A program made the position numbers and the translations under genes. 64,000 nt of DNA, from positions 868,001 through 932,000 of the forward strand of contig NZ_BNAY01000003.1 of assembly GCF_014654365.1 (NCBI RefSeq). The letters run 5' to 3'. The notes under the pieces are model-generated. The model ran no database searches. It was not told the DNA's origin and worked only from the letters and a program-made list of their open reading frames with translations. Positions within the stretch are counted from its first letter, which is position 1. Each line of letters begins with the position of its first letter. This document shows positions 1 through 8,930 of the stretch, one piece after another. The DNA comes from Amycolatopsis oliviviridis. GTDB lineage: Bacteria; Actinomycetota; Actinomycetes; Mycobacteriales; Pseudonocardiaceae.

Positions 1-1
1 C

Positions 2-403
2 ATGCACCCCGGTTCGGTGCAGGGCTTCGGCAGGCTCGGCCCCGATTCGGTGCCGACGTTCCTGATCCCCGGCAACCCGATGAGCGCGCTGGTCGTGTTC
101 GAGGTCCTGGTCCGCCCGCTGATCCGCGCCGCGCGCGGCACCCGCAACCCGCACCGCCGGATCGTCGGCGCGCGGCTGCTCTCCCCGATCACCTCGACCA
201 AGGGGCGCAAGGGTTTCCTGCGCGGGCAGCTGCTGCGCGACGAGGGCAACGGCGAGTATCTGGTGCAGCCGCTCGGGACTTCCGGCGCGCATCTGCTCGC
301 GTCGCTGGCCGAGGCGAACTGCCTGATCAACATCGACGAAGACCTCACCGAGGTCGCCGCGGGCGAGCAGGTCAAGGTGACCTTCCTGGCCCAGCGGGCG
401 TAA
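2..403 (+). CDS. glp: Gephyrin-like molybdotransferase Glp/MoeA, C-terminal part (5' truncated by window edge)
   Basis: The 133 visible residues are the C-terminal part of a MoeA/gephyrin-family protein; the gene starts upstream of the window. The PGNPMSALV segment matches the conserved nucleotide-binding loop of the MoeA/MogA-like domain, and the following stretch fits the C-terminal beta-barrel domain IV. In the family, MoeA inserts molybdenum into adenylylated molybdopterin. In Actinobacteria a paralogue called Glp instead works in cell division with the membrane receptor GlpR. Because a GlpR/SepX-like gene lies two genes downstream, I favour the Glp role. The stop codon overlaps the next start by one base (TAATG), so the genes are probably cotranscribed. 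Confidence 0.85.
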   Translation: MHPGSVQGFGRLGPDSVPTFLIPGNPMSALVVFEVLVRPLIRAARGTRNPHRRIVGARLLSPITSTKGRKGFLRGQLLRDEGNGEYLVQPLGTSGAHLLASLAEANCLINIDEDLTEVAAGEQVKVTFLAQRA

Positions 404-1074
404 TGGGCGCACCGATTTCCGGCGTCGCGTATCCCGTCGAGACCCGGCATCCAGGCTGGCCCGCGAAGCTCGGGCCGCTCCGGGTGCCCGCCGGGATCCT
501 CGCCGTCCGGCCGGTCCGGCTGCGGGACGCCGGCGACTGGAGCCGCGTCCGGCTGCGGGACCGCGAGCATCTGGAGATGTGGGAACCGACCGGCATCGGG
601 CCGTGGCCGGACCGCAACGCGTTCTGGTCGTGGCCGTCGCAATGGCTGGCTCTGCGGGGCCTCGCCCGGCGCGGCCAGTGCCTCCCGTTCACCATCACGG
701 TGGATGGACGCTTCGCCGGGCAGATCACTGTGGGTAACGTCATCCGGGCGTCACTCCGGTCGGCCTGGATCGGCTACTGGGTGTCGTCGGACATCGTCCG
801 CGGCGGCGTCGCGACCGGCGCCGTCGCACTGGTCACCGACCACGTCTTCGACTTCGGCGGACTGCACCGGCTCGAAGCGACCGTCCGCCCCGAAAACACC
901 CCCAGCCTGCGGGTTCTCGGCAAAGCGGGGTACCGGCAAGAAGGCCTTTTCGAGCGCTACCTCGATGTCGCGGGCGGCTGGCGGGACCATTTCTGCTATG
1001 CGATCACCAAGGAGGAGACCGGTGACGGACTGGTCTCCCGGCTCGTCGCGAAGGGCCTCGCGGAGCGCGTTTGA
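403..1074 (+). CDS. GNAT-family N-acetyltransferase (RimJ/RimL-like)
   Basis: A 223-residue protein of the RimJ/RimL type of GNAT acetyltransferases, which transfer acetyl from acetyl-CoA to N-terminal or side-chain amines. The segments IGYWVSSDIVRGGVATGA and LHRLEATVRPENTPSLRVL match the acetyl-CoA-binding and beta-strand regions of the family. It starts one base inside the stop codon of the Glp gene and precedes the GlpR-like gene. The order moeA/glp, rimJ, glpR recurs in Actinobacteria. Its target cannot be read from the sequence. Confidence 0.85.
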   Translation: MGAPISGVAYPVETRHPGWPAKLGPLRVPAGILAVRPVRLRDAGDWSRVRLRDREHLEMWEPTGIGPWPDRNAFWSWPSQWLALRGLARRGQCLPFTITVDGRFAGQITVGNVIRASLRSAWIGYWVSSDIVRGGVATGAVALVTDHVFDFGGLHRLEATVRPENTPSLRVLGKAGYRQEGLFERYLDVAGGWRDHFCYAITKEETGDGLVSRLVAKGLAERV

Positions 1075-1235
1075 CCCCGTCACGGGGTCGTTCCGGTGAC
1101 CGCGTTACCACAACCTGTGAGATTCACCTAATTTGGTGATGCATTTTCCGTGATCGAAACCGGCGAGTCTGCGCGGCGTGTGTGACTGTTGTGGCTAGCG
1201 TGACTACAGCAGTGGATCGGGGGAGGTGACGGGAG

Positions 1236-2057
1236 ATGCCCAGTTCGGTGATCATCGTCGCGCTCGCAGCGGCATGGCTCGTCGTTCTCGTGCCCATGGT
1301 CGCCCGCAAGCGCCAGCAGGTCGCACGGACGACGGACTCGGCCATGGCGGCGCGGGTCGTGCGGAGCGGGAGCACACGCCACGAGGGACCGGAGGAGTTC
1401 GCCATGGCGGAGAACACGGAACCGTCGGTAGAAGACGACCTGGCCGAGCTCGAGGCCGAACTCGACGCCGACCTCGAAGACGAGGAACCGGAAGCCGAAC
1501 CGCTACCCCAGCCCTCGCGCGCGTCCCACACCGAAAGGGAACGCCAAGGCAGCGGCTACCGGCCGGGCCGGGGCGGTTTCGACCCCGAAGCCGCGGACAT
1601 CGCCGCCCGCGCCAAGTACGCGTTCCGGCAGCGGATCGTCATCGCGCTCCTGGTGCTCGTGGTCACCACCGCGGTCGTCGCCGGCTTCCTGACCCCGACG
1701 GTCTGGTGGGCCAACGGTGTCGTCGACGCCGTCCTCATCGGCTACCTCGTGTACCTGCGCCGCCAGGTCCGCATCGAGAACGAGATCCGGCAGCGCCGCC
1801 TCGCCCGCTTCAACAACACCCGCGCCCCGCGCCGCTCGATCGCCGACGAAGACGACGCCCCCGAGTCCCCCGAGTCCCACGAGGACGTCGAGGTCGTCGC
1901 CGCCGCCGAGCGCCCGGCCGTCGTGGAACGCAAACCGTCCCCGATGTCCCGCCTCCGGCGCCAAGCCGTCGTCGTCGACCTCGACGACGAGGATCCGGCC
2001 TTCCACGAGCTCGACGAGCCCGGGACCAGGCCTTTCCGCCGGGCCGCCGGAGAGTGA
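1236..2057 (+). CDS. glpR: GlpR/SepX-like divisome membrane protein
   Basis: A 273-residue protein with an N-terminal membrane segment (about residues 4-22), an acidic linker (about 60-100, rich in Glu/Asp), two further hydrophobic segments (about 133-173) and a charged C-terminal tail. This layout and the neighbourhood (glp, rimJ) match GlpR of corynebacteria, the membrane receptor of the gephyrin-like Glp, and SepX of Streptomyces, which supports FtsZ-ring function. Established work links the pair to septation and polar growth. The start at 1236 is preceded by a GGGGGAGG-type ribosome binding site. The assignment rests on architecture and gene order more than on a catalytic motif. Confidence 0.75.
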   Translation: MPSSVIIVALAAAWLVVLVPMVARKRQQVARTTDSAMAARVVRSGSTRHEGPEEFAMAENTEPSVEDDLAELEAELDADLEDEEPEAEPLPQPSRASHTERERQGSGYRPGRGGFDPEAADIAARAKYAFRQRIVIALLVLVVTTAVVAGFLTPTVWWANGVVDAVLIGYLVYLRRQVRIENEIRQRRLARFNNTRAPRRSIADEDDAPESPESHEDVEVVAAAERPAVVERKPSPMSRLRRQAVVVDLDDEDPAFHELDEPGTRPFRRAAGE

Positions 2058-2069
2058 CCCCCGCGTTCC

Positions 2070-2106
2070 GGAGCTCCATGAGCCACTGATAGGCTCATGG
2101 AGCTCC
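2070..2106 (+). terminator. Hairpin terminator after the glpR-like gene
   Basis: A perfect 15-bp stem (2070-2084 with 2092-2106) and a 7-nt loop lie 13 nt after the glpR-like stop codon. No clear T-run follows. Its place between a protein gene and a tRNA gene fits a transcription terminator. Confidence 0.6.
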
Positions 2107-2129
2107 AAACAAAGGGGCAAGTTTCACCA

Positions 2130-2202
2130 GGGGCTGTAGCGCAGTTGGTAGCGCGTCTCGTTCGCATCGAGAAGGTCAGGGGTTCGATTCCCCTCAGCTC
2201 CA
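2130..2202 (+). tRNA. tRNA-Ala (anticodon CGC)
   Basis: A full cloverleaf of 73 nt can be folded: 7-bp acceptor stem (2130-2136 with 2195-2201, one G-U pair), 4-bp D stem, 5-bp anticodon stem around the loop TTCGCAT, 5-nt variable region, and a T arm with loop TTCGATT. The anticodon CGC reads GCG, alanine. The discriminator base is A, and CCA is not encoded, as is common in actinomycetes. Confidence 0.97.
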
Positions 2203-2209
2203 CGCATTT

Positions 2210-2243
2210 AAGGCTCGTGCTCGCAAAGAGCGCGAGCCTTTTG
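2210..2243 (+). terminator. Terminator after tRNA-Ala
   Basis: AAGGCTCG (2210-2217) pairs with CGAGCCTT (2233-2240), the inner bases extend the stem, and a short T-run follows. It sits 8 nt after the tRNA and fits an intrinsic terminator. Confidence 0.65.
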
Positions 2244-2328
2244 CGTTCCGCGTGTCTTGTGGGGGCGCAGCCCCCACACCCCGCCCGGGGCAAGCCCCCG
2301 GACCCCCGACCGTGGTCACCTTCAAAAC

Positions 2329-2362
2329 AAAGGCCCTTCCCAGGAAAACGGGAAGGGCCTTT
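2329..2362. terminator. Convergent terminator hairpin
   Basis: A 13-bp perfect stem (2329-2341 with 2350-2362) is bounded by A and T tracts, so it can act in both directions. It lies between the tRNA and the convergent minus-strand gene that ends at 2378. Confidence 0.7.
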
Positions 2363-2377
2363 TCGCTGTCCGTACGG

Positions 2378-3049
2378 TTAGAGGTCGATCGCCTTTTCGA
2401 TGGGGGTCTTGCCGCCGAGCACCACGTAGATACGGCCGGCGGTGTCGGGCCGGTCGATGAGCGCCACGAGGACGCCGGCGACGTCTTCCCTGGCGACCTG
2501 GTCGAACCGGGCGCCGGTCGGGCCGATCTTGTTCCCGGCGGTGAGTTCGACGGTGCCGTCGCCGTCCCCGTCGGTGAGGACACCGGGCCGCAGGATCGTC
2601 CAGTCGAGCTTGTCCCTGGCGAAGATGTGCTCTTCGGCGGCGCGCTTGGCGCGCAGATAGACGGCGTAGCCCTCGCCGATGCCGCGGTCGTCGGCACAGC
2701 CGACGTTGATGGAGCTGACGTGCAGGAACCGCCGCACCCCGGCCTGTTCCGCCGCGTCCATCATCAGCACGACGGCGCCCCGGTCCATCTTGTCCCGGCG
2801 CGCGGCGGTGGCGGCGTTGCCCGAGCCCGCCGAGAAGACGGCGGCGTCCGCGCCGACGAGGACGGCGGCCACCTCGTCCACCGAGGCGTGCTCGAGATCG
2901 AGCACGACGGCCTCCCCGCCCGCCCGTCTGATGTCGTCGACGTGGCGGGGATTGCGCACGATGCCCACGACGGAATCGCCACGTCCGGCGAGGCGCCGGG
3001 TCAACCGCAGGGCGATCTTTCCGTGGCCGCCGGCGATGACAATCTTCAT
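2378..3049 (-). CDS. NAD(P)H-binding atypical SDR protein
   Basis: A 223-residue protein starting MKIVIAGGHGKIA, whose glycine-rich motif near residues 7-12 is the Rossmann nucleotide-binding loop of atypical short-chain dehydrogenases (NmrA/SDR_a5-like). I chose the ATG at 3049 because the dinucleotide fold begins there; an extension to 3106 is possible but adds no recognisable sequence. No classical YxxxK active site is evident, so it may be a redox-sensing or isomerase-type protein. It is separated from the winged-helix regulator upstream by about 100 nt on the same strand. Confidence 0.75.
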   Translation of the reverse strand: MKIVIAGGHGKIALRLTRRLAGRGDSVVGIVRNPRHVDDIRRAGGEAVVLDLEHASVDEVAAVLVGADAAVFSAGSGNAATAARRDKMDRGAVVLMMDAAEQAGVRRFLHVSSINVGCADDRGIGEGYAVYLRAKRAAEEHIFARDKLDWTILRPGVLTDGDGDGTVELTAGNKIGPTGARFDQVAREDVAGVLVALIDRPDTAGRIYVVLGGKTPIEKAIDL

Positions 3050-3146
3050 TCGATCAAACCCTTCCCGCGAATCAGACATGTTCATGAGCCCAGCACGGAG
3101 CACCACCGCCGATCGGAAATCAGCGGTGGTCCACCCTGCGTGACGT

Positions 3147-3683
3147 TTAAGGTTTGGCCGGAGCCTGCGCGGCGAGCGACCACAGATAGCTCAGCGGCTC
3201 GCCGTCGGGCTCGTCGCCGTACTCGGCGATCAGTTCCCGGATCCGGCGGTGAAGCGACTCCACCGACTCGGGCCGCAACCGCAGCACTCCCCGCTTGGCG
3301 CCACGGCCGGAATCCTTGCCCGCGGCGATCAGTTCGGCGCGGTGGGCGCCGAGCACGGCGAGGTCGACCTGCTGCGCCAGGCCGGAGTCGTCGGGCAGGA
3401 TCGTCATGCCCCAGGTGCGCGCGGTCGCGCGATAGGGCCGCTGCAACGCGCCGTTCTCACCGGTGCAGACCGGTTCGGCGACCAGGAAGTTCGTCTTCAC
3501 CAGAGCACGGACGTGACGCAGCGTGGTAGCGGGAGCGAGGTCGAGCTCGACCGACAGCTCCTTGTTGGTCAGCGCGCGGTCCAGGCACAGCCGCAGGATG
3601 CGCCAGCGGACCGGATGCCCGAGCGCCTTGAGTTCTTCGATCGTCGCCTCCACACGCAGCACTGTACCTTGCCAAGCCGACAT
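3147..3683 (-). CDS. Winged-helix (ArsR-like) transcriptional regulator
   Basis: A 178-residue protein with an N-terminal winged helix: KALGHPVRWRILRLC, then NKELSVELDLAPATTLRHVR, which is the helix-turn-helix of ArsR-type regulators (about residues 12-60). The C-terminal half has no clear metal-binding cluster, so the effector is unknown. The ATG at 3683 was chosen because the winged helix begins shortly after it; longer readings run into the divergent gene. It diverges from the M20 peptidase gene across a 53-nt AT-rich gap and could regulate it and itself. Confidence 0.75.
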   Translation of the reverse strand: MSAWQGTVLRVEATIEELKALGHPVRWRILRLCLDRALTNKELSVELDLAPATTLRHVRALVKTNFLVAEPVCTGENGALQRPYRATARTWGMTILPDDSGLAQQVDLAVLGAHRAELIAAGKDSGRGAKRGVLRLRPESVESLHRRIRELIAEYGDEPDGEPLSYLWSLAAQAPAKP

Positions 3684-3693
3684 CGGTTTGCTT

Positions 3694-3710
3694 GACTTAA
3701 TATCGATGTC
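3694..3710. promoter_or_regulatory. Candidate operator in the divergent regulator/peptidase promoter
   Basis: The 53-nt gap between two divergent genes is strikingly AT-rich for this genome and holds an imperfect inverted repeat with outer arms GAC/GTC. It is a plausible site for the winged-helix regulator, but the symmetry is weak. Confidence 0.3.
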
Positions 3711-3736
3711 ATTATTTGCAATCGCTTGGAGGTTCT

Positions 3737-5062
3737 GTGATCGAGCAGCTCCGGGCCTGGGTGGACGGCCGAGACCTGGTCGGTGAGCTGGCGGACTGGA
3801 TCTCCCTGCCGAGCGTGAGCCGCACCGGCGAGGGCATGACCGAGGCCGCGGCCCACGGTCTCCGGCTGTTGCGCGCGTCGGGCCTGGAGGCGCGAGAAGT
3901 CGAGACCGGCGGCTGGCCCGCACTGGTGGGAACGGCGGACGGCCCCGGACCGCACGTGCTGATCTACGGCCACTACGACGTGCAGCCGCCGGGCCCGCTC
4001 GATCTGTGGACGACACCGCCGTTCGTGCCGTCGGTCCGTGACGGCCGGATGTACGGGCGCGGCACGGGCGACAACAAGGGGCAGCATCTCGCGCAACTGC
4101 TGGGGCTGCGCGCCTTGCGGGACCTGACCGGCGGATTTCCTTGCCGGGTCACGGTTCTGCTCGACGGCGAGGAGGAGATCGGCAGCCCCAACCTGGCCCG
4201 GGCCGTACGTCAGGTCGGCCGGCCCGATCTGGTGATCTGGAGCGACGGGCCCGTGCACGACTCCGGCCGGGCCTGTGTGGTCCTCGGCATGCGCGGGATC
4301 CTGACGTTCGAGTTGCGCACGCGAGGCGCGAACCGGCCGCTGCATTCGGGGAACTGGGGCGGGGTCGCGCCGAATCCGGCGTGGGCGCTGGTGCAGCTGC
4401 TGGCCACCATGCGGTCGGCGGACGGGATCGTGACCGTGCCCGGGTTCGCCGACGATGTCGCGCCGCTGAGCGAGGGACAGCGTGCCGCGCTGGCGGATCT
4501 CCCGGTCGACGTGGCCGGAACCCTCGAAGCGATCGGGGCGGCGGGCATGGAGCCACCGGCCGATCTGGGCTTCCACGAACGCCTGGCCGTGCCGACGCTG
4601 ACCGTGAACTCGTTGAGCTGCGCGGATTCCGGTGACCATCGCACGGTGATCCCCGACGTCGCCATCGCCCGGTGCGAGGCCCGGCTGGTCAGCGGCCAGA
4701 CCCCCGACCAGGTCGCCGAAGCCATCCGGCGGCATATCGCGAAATTCGCCCCCGACGTCGAGTTCGTCCCCGACGCGGCCATGTCGCCGTCGTCCACATT
4801 GCCCGAAACCCCTTACACGACAACGATTCTCCGGGCGGTCGAGGACGGGCTCGGGCAACGGCCGCTGCTGGTCCCGTCGATGGGCGGAAGCCTGCCGATC
4901 GCCGCGCTCAGCGACGTCCTCTCGTGCCCCTGTTACGGCGTGCCGCTGGCCAACGTCGACGAGGCCAACCACGCGCCCGACGAGAATCTCGACCTCGCTT
5001 GGTTCCACCGCGGGATCGTCGCCGCGGCGTCGATCCAGCTCGCCTTGGCGGAGCACTCATGA
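3737..5062 (+). CDS. M20-family metallopeptidase (dipeptidase-like)
   Basis: A 441-residue M20/M28-type zinc peptidase. Visible metal and active-site motifs are IYGHYDVQPPG (His and Asp), RGTGDNKGQ (bridging Asp), LDGEEEIGSP (catalytic Glu and ligand Glu) and a late NHAPDENL (His). LHSGNWGG lies in the lid domain. These enzymes release amino acids from dipeptides or modified peptides. The GTG at 3737 is preferred because GGAGG lies at 3728-3732. Its stop overlaps the start of the S9 peptidase (ATGA). Next to a nonribosomal peptide cluster it could trim or degrade the product, but it may also be general catabolism. Confidence 0.88.
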   Translation: MIEQLRAWVDGRDLVGELADWISLPSVSRTGEGMTEAAAHGLRLLRASGLEAREVETGGWPALVGTADGPGPHVLIYGHYDVQPPGPLDLWTTPPFVPSVRDGRMYGRGTGDNKGQHLAQLLGLRALRDLTGGFPCRVTVLLDGEEEIGSPNLARAVRQVGRPDLVIWSDGPVHDSGRACVVLGMRGILTFELRTRGANRPLHSGNWGGVAPNPAWALVQLLATMRSADGIVTVPGFADDVAPLSEGQRAALADLPVDVAGTLEAIGAAGMEPPADLGFHERLAVPTLTVNSLSCADSGDHRTVIPDVAIARCEARLVSGQTPDQVAEAIRRHIAKFAPDVEFVPDAAMSPSSTLPETPYTTTILRAVEDGLGQRPLLVPSMGGSLPIAALSDVLSCPCYGVPLANVDEANHAPDENLDLAWFHRGIVAAASIQLALAEHS

Positions 5063-6810
5063 CCGTCTGGGGCGCTTGGCCCGCGAAAGAGGGCTTCGCG
5101 TACGTCAGCGACGAATCCGGCAGGCCGCAGCCATGGTTCCGGACCTGGACCGGGGAACGGCGGATGTTCCCGATCGACGGCGCGGTCACCCGGCTGGCGT
5201 GGCGGCCCGACGAGACCCGGCTCCTGGTCGTGGCGGACGTGACCGGCGGCCAGGACTACCGGCTGGCCGAACTCGATCCGGCCACCGGCGAGGTGGAGTG
5301 GATCGCGACGGAACCCGGCATCAGGCGCGAGATCGGCGTGCCGTATTCGAGCGCGAGCCGGCCGTACAGCCCGGATGGCCGGCTGCTCGCCTACTCGACC
5401 AGCGCGCGTGACATCACCTGTCTCGACGTCTACGTGCGGGACCTGGAGAGCGGCGAGTCCAGGATGGTCCTGGAAGGTGACGACCGGTACGTGCCGATCT
5501 GTTTCTCCCCGGACTCCCGGCACCTCCTCGTCCTGAAATTCCACCAGAACACCGACCAGGACCTGTTCGCCTGCGATCTCACGACCGGCGAGACGCGGCA
5601 CCTCACCCCGCACGAGGGTCCGGCGAAGTACCAGCCGGGCGGATGGACCGAGGACGGGATCTACCTGTGCACCACCGAGGGCCGCGACTTCCTCGGGGTC
5701 GCCCTGCTCGTCCCGGGCGAGCCGTTGACGTGGATCGCCACGCCGGACGCCGATGTGGAGAACGTGATCGTCGGCCCGCAGGTGGTCTGGGCCGTGCCCC
5801 GGGACCAGGTCACGCTGCTGTGCACCGCGGAGACCACGGTCGAACTGCCCGGATTCGCGTCCCAGCCGTTCGGTTACGACGGTTTCGTGCCGCGATTCGG
5901 CGGAGACCGTCTGCTCGCGCAGGTCGGTGCCGGCGACCGGGCGACCGAGTTCTTCTCGGTGGACCTCGCCTCCGGCGAGACACAGCGGCTCACCGACTTC
6001 AGCGCCACCCTGCCGGACGACCTCGTCGAACCGGAAACGGTCCGGTTCACCGGAGCGGACGGGCTGGAGATCTCCGGACTGCTCTACCGCCCGCGTTCGA
6101 CGGCCGATCCCGTCCCCGCGGTGCTGACGATCCACGGCGGCCCCGAATGGGCCGCGCTGCCGGTGCACGACCCGCTGATCCAGCGGATGGTGCGGGCCGG
6201 AATCGCTGTGCTGGCACCGAACGTCCGGGGTTCCACCGGACGGGGGCTGGCCTATCAACGGCTGATCTATCGCGACTGGGGAGGCGGTGATCTGGCCGAT
6301 TTCGCAGCCGCCGCGGGGTTTCTCCGAAGCCTGGACTGGGTGGACGGCGATCGGCTCGGTGTCCACGGGATGTCCTACGGCGGATTCGCGGCGCTCAGTT
6401 GCCTGACGAGGCTGCCGGATCTGTGGCGGGCCGGTGCCGCGATCTGCGGACCGGCGGACCTCGAAGCGGACGTCCGGGCCCTGCCGCCGACATGGAGCAG
6501 GCGGGTCGTGGAATGGATCGGGGACGTCGACGACCCCGAAGATCTGGCGAGGCTCAAGGAGGCGAGCCCGCTCACCCACGCGGCGGATCTCCGGGCGCCG
6601 CTGCTGCTGGCGCACGCGGTGAACGACACCACGGTCGTCATCAGCGGCACCGAGCAACTGTACGAAACGCTGACCGGACTGGGCGGGACCGTGCGATTCA
6701 TCCGCCTTTCCGGCGGTCATCTCCCGGACGACCGCAATGAATGGGACGAACTCGACACCGCCGTCGTGAATTGGTTCCGCGATCACCTCGAGCCACGCTC
6801 GAAGTTGTGA
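5059..6810 (+). CDS. S9-family serine peptidase (prolyl oligopeptidase / acylaminoacyl peptidase-like)
   Basis: A 583-residue protein. The N-terminal two thirds are a WD40-like beta-propeller with repeated strands such as RLAWRPDETRLLVVADV. The C-terminal alpha/beta-hydrolase domain shows VLTIHGGPEW (oxyanion region), GMSYGGF (nucleophile Ser), AHAVNDTTV (Asp) and SGGHLPDD (His). S9 enzymes cleave short peptides, often after Pro or from an acylated N-terminus. No signal peptide is seen, so it is probably cytoplasmic. It is translationally coupled to the M20 peptidase, giving a two-peptidase operon. Confidence 0.88.
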   Translation: MTVWGAWPAKEGFAYVSDESGRPQPWFRTWTGERRMFPIDGAVTRLAWRPDETRLLVVADVTGGQDYRLAELDPATGEVEWIATEPGIRREIGVPYSSASRPYSPDGRLLAYSTSARDITCLDVYVRDLESGESRMVLEGDDRYVPICFSPDSRHLLVLKFHQNTDQDLFACDLTTGETRHLTPHEGPAKYQPGGWTEDGIYLCTTEGRDFLGVALLVPGEPLTWIATPDADVENVIVGPQVVWAVPRDQVTLLCTAETTVELPGFASQPFGYDGFVPRFGGDRLLAQVGAGDRATEFFSVDLASGETQRLTDFSATLPDDLVEPETVRFTGADGLEISGLLYRPRSTADPVPAVLTIHGGPEWAALPVHDPLIQRMVRAGIAVLAPNVRGSTGRGLAYQRLIYRDWGGGDLADFAAAAGFLRSLDWVDGDRLGVHGMSYGGFAALSCLTRLPDLWRAGAAICGPADLEADVRALPPTWSRRVVEWIGDVDDPEDLARLKEASPLTHAADLRAPLLLAHAVNDTTVVISGTEQLYETLTGLGGTVRFIRLSGGHLPDDRNEWDELDTAVVNWFRDHLEPRSKL

Positions 6811-6937
6811 AAACGAATACCCGGCAACACTGATCAGAATTCTCCATTCCCCGGCAACCGGCCGAGGGAACCTTTTCCATGCCCCGCGTATCGACGAGCA
6901 CCCGAAACAATCACCTCAGAAAGGACAGGCACAGAAA

Positions 6938-8404
6938 ATGCCTCCTGCAGTCGCCGGCGCCGAGACGCCGTCCCGCCGACGCCTCGGCTTGATCCTGGCG
7001 TTGCTGGCTTTCGCGATGTTCATCTACGCCATGGACTACAGCATTGTTTTCGTGGCGCTGCCCGACATCGGTGCCGGAGTCGGCTTCTCCGCGCACACAC
7101 TCCAATGGGTCGTCAGCGCCTATGTCGTCGCCTTCGGCGGTTTCCTGCTGCTCGGCGGCCGCGCGGCGGACCTGTTCGGACGCCGCCGGATGTTCGTCTT
7201 CGGCCTCTTCCTGTACGCGGCTTCCTCGCTCGTCGGAGGGCTCGCCGGTGACCCGACGACGCTGATCATCGCGCGTGCGGTGCAGGGTCTCGGCGGCGCT
7301 TTCCTCGCTCCCTCGACGCTTTCGCTGATCACCACGACCTTCGCCGAAGGGCCTGACCGCAACCGCGCGCTGTCGATCTGGAGCGGTGCCGGTGGCAGCG
7401 GAATGGTCTTCGGTTCGCTGCTCGGCGGCGTGCTGACGGGCGCTTTCGGCTGGGAGTCGATCTTCTTCGCCAACGTCCCGCTCGCCGGTGGCGCCCTGCT
7501 GCTCGCGTTCGCCGTCATCCCGAAGGACACCGACCAGGGGTCCGACGGGCGCAAGTTCGACCTGCCCGGCGCGCTGACCGCGACCGTCGGCGCGACGCTG
7601 CTGGTGTTCACCCTCGTCCAGGGACCGGTGTCGGGCTGGACTTCGCCGACGATCCTGATCACCGCGGCCATCGCCGTGATCGTGCTCGCCGGGTTCATCG
7701 CCATCGAGGGCCGCGGCCGCGACCCGCTGCTGCCGCTTCGCTTGTTCCGTAACCGAAACCTGAGTACCGGCACCCTCGTTGTCTTCGTGTTCATGGGGAC
7801 TTTCGGCGCGCTGCCCTACTTCTTCACCGTCTACTTCCAGAACGTGCTCGGCTACTCGGCGATCCAGAGCGGTTTCGCCTTCCTCCTGCCGTGCGTCGGG
7901 GTGCTCATCGGCAACCTGTCCGGTGGGAAGCTGGTCACCCGCTTCGGAGCGCGCACCACGCTGATCGTCGCGCTCCTCATCGGTGCCGCCGGCACCGTGG
8001 CCTTCGCGTTCTCCCTCTCGCCGACCGGCTCGTTCCTGGCGCTGGCACCGGGAGTGCTGGTCCTCAGCCTCGGCCAGGGCACGGTGTTCACCGCGATGTA
8101 CGCGGCGGTGACCACCGGGACCGCGGAAGAGGATCAGGGCATCGCCTCGGGTATCGCGTCGACCGGCCAGCAGGTCGGTCTCGCGGTCGGCCTCGCCGTT
8201 CTGGTGGCTGTCGCCAACTCCGGCAACGAAGGACTGACCGGTGAGACGCTGCGCGTCGCCACCGTCGACGGGTTGCGCACGACGATGTGGGCCACGGTGG
8301 CGGGCATGGTGCTGACCGTGCTGGTCGCGCTGAACTTCAGGCGCAGCCCGGCCGCGCCGGTGATCGAACCCGAGAAACAGGCCGATGTGACGCCCGCCGT
8401 CTGA
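6938..8404 (+). CDS. MFS drug exporter, DHA2 (EmrB/QacA) family, 14 TM
   Basis: A 488-residue membrane protein with about 14 hydrophobic segments. Motif A appears as GGRAADLFGRRRMF after TM2, and the TM4-TM5 region ARAVQGLGGAFLAPSTLSL is typical of proton-driven DHA2 multidrug exporters. The ATG at 6938 follows AAAGGACAGG. It lies between the peptidase pair and the LuxR regulator of the NRPS/PKS cluster, on the same strand, and is the likely product exporter or self-resistance pump; that role is inference. Confidence 0.88.
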   Translation: MPPAVAGAETPSRRRLGLILALLAFAMFIYAMDYSIVFVALPDIGAGVGFSAHTLQWVVSAYVVAFGGFLLLGGRAADLFGRRRMFVFGLFLYAASSLVGGLAGDPTTLIIARAVQGLGGAFLAPSTLSLITTTFAEGPDRNRALSIWSGAGGSGMVFGSLLGGVLTGAFGWESIFFANVPLAGGALLLAFAVIPKDTDQGSDGRKFDLPGALTATVGATLLVFTLVQGPVSGWTSPTILITAAIAVIVLAGFIAIEGRGRDPLLPLRLFRNRNLSTGTLVVFVFMGTFGALPYFFTVYFQNVLGYSAIQSGFAFLLPCVGVLIGNLSGGKLVTRFGARTTLIVALLIGAAGTVAFAFSLSPTGSFLALAPGVLVLSLGQGTVFTAMYAAVTTGTAEEDQGIASGIASTGQQVGLAVGLAVLVAVANSGNEGLTGETLRVATVDGLRTTMWATVAGMVLTVLVALNFRRSPAAPVIEPEKQADVTPAV

Positions 8405-8930
8405 TCTTTCGGTCCGAACAAACAAAAGGCGATTCCATCCGCGTTCATCACGCGCGGATGGAATCGCCTTTTATTTATGTGGGATCCCGGGCGTCAAGGC
8501 ACGCGGACACGAACAGTCCTGTCATCCCACCATCGGGAAGACTGCGAAATCCAGCGAATACACCGTCCGTCGTTACGAATTACCGGCCATGCGCCATTTC
8601 CGGCAGAGGCGGCCGAACGGCGACGGTAAAATTCTCATTGCGGGTACCCGAGTACGGCGCACGCAATCAACCTGCTCGACGAAGACCGAAATGTCTAGTT
8701 ATCGTAGCGAAAGCCGCCGGAGACAACGAAGATTGGTTGCAGCGCCCACTATTGCTGTCTATGATGAAGTCCAGCTCCTGGCTGACAGAACCTTGAGGGG
8801 GGTTCGTTGAGCAGATCTTGAGATCAACTCGGGACGCGCCAACGAATAGCGAAGTCGCTTCTTCTCGCCTGAACGAACCGGGCTCACGATAAGTAATTTG
8901 CATCTCACAGAACTGGGGGGTTTCTTTGTC
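8405..8930. other. 526-nt intergenic region with terminator; no gene recognised
   Basis: After the strong hairpin at 8424-8472, the remainder up to 8930 has lower GC than its surroundings and no reading frame I would defend. It probably carries the promoter of the LuxR/methyltransferase operon. The sequence just before 8931 contains a run of six G (8915-8920) that can serve as a ribosome binding site for a short frame. Confidence 0.6.
8424..8472 (+). terminator. Strong terminator after the DHA2 exporter
   Basis: A perfect 20-bp stem (8424-8443 with 8453-8472), 9-nt loop, A-tract on the left and T-tract on the right. It lies 19 nt after the exporter stop codon and isolates it from the downstream regulator. 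Confidence 0.9.

Noticed and set aside
2252..3529. Plus-strand frame of 425 codons over the SDR and regulator genes
   Set aside because: No conserved motif; both minus-strand genes show fold-specific motifs.
4933..6786. Minus-strand frame of 617 codons
   Set aside because: Antisense to the S9 peptidase, whose propeller and catalytic motifs are clear on the plus strand.
8473..8930. Protein gene in the gap before the LuxR regulator
   Set aside because: Short frames there have no ribosome site or conserved pattern, and the base composition differs from coding DNA of this genome.
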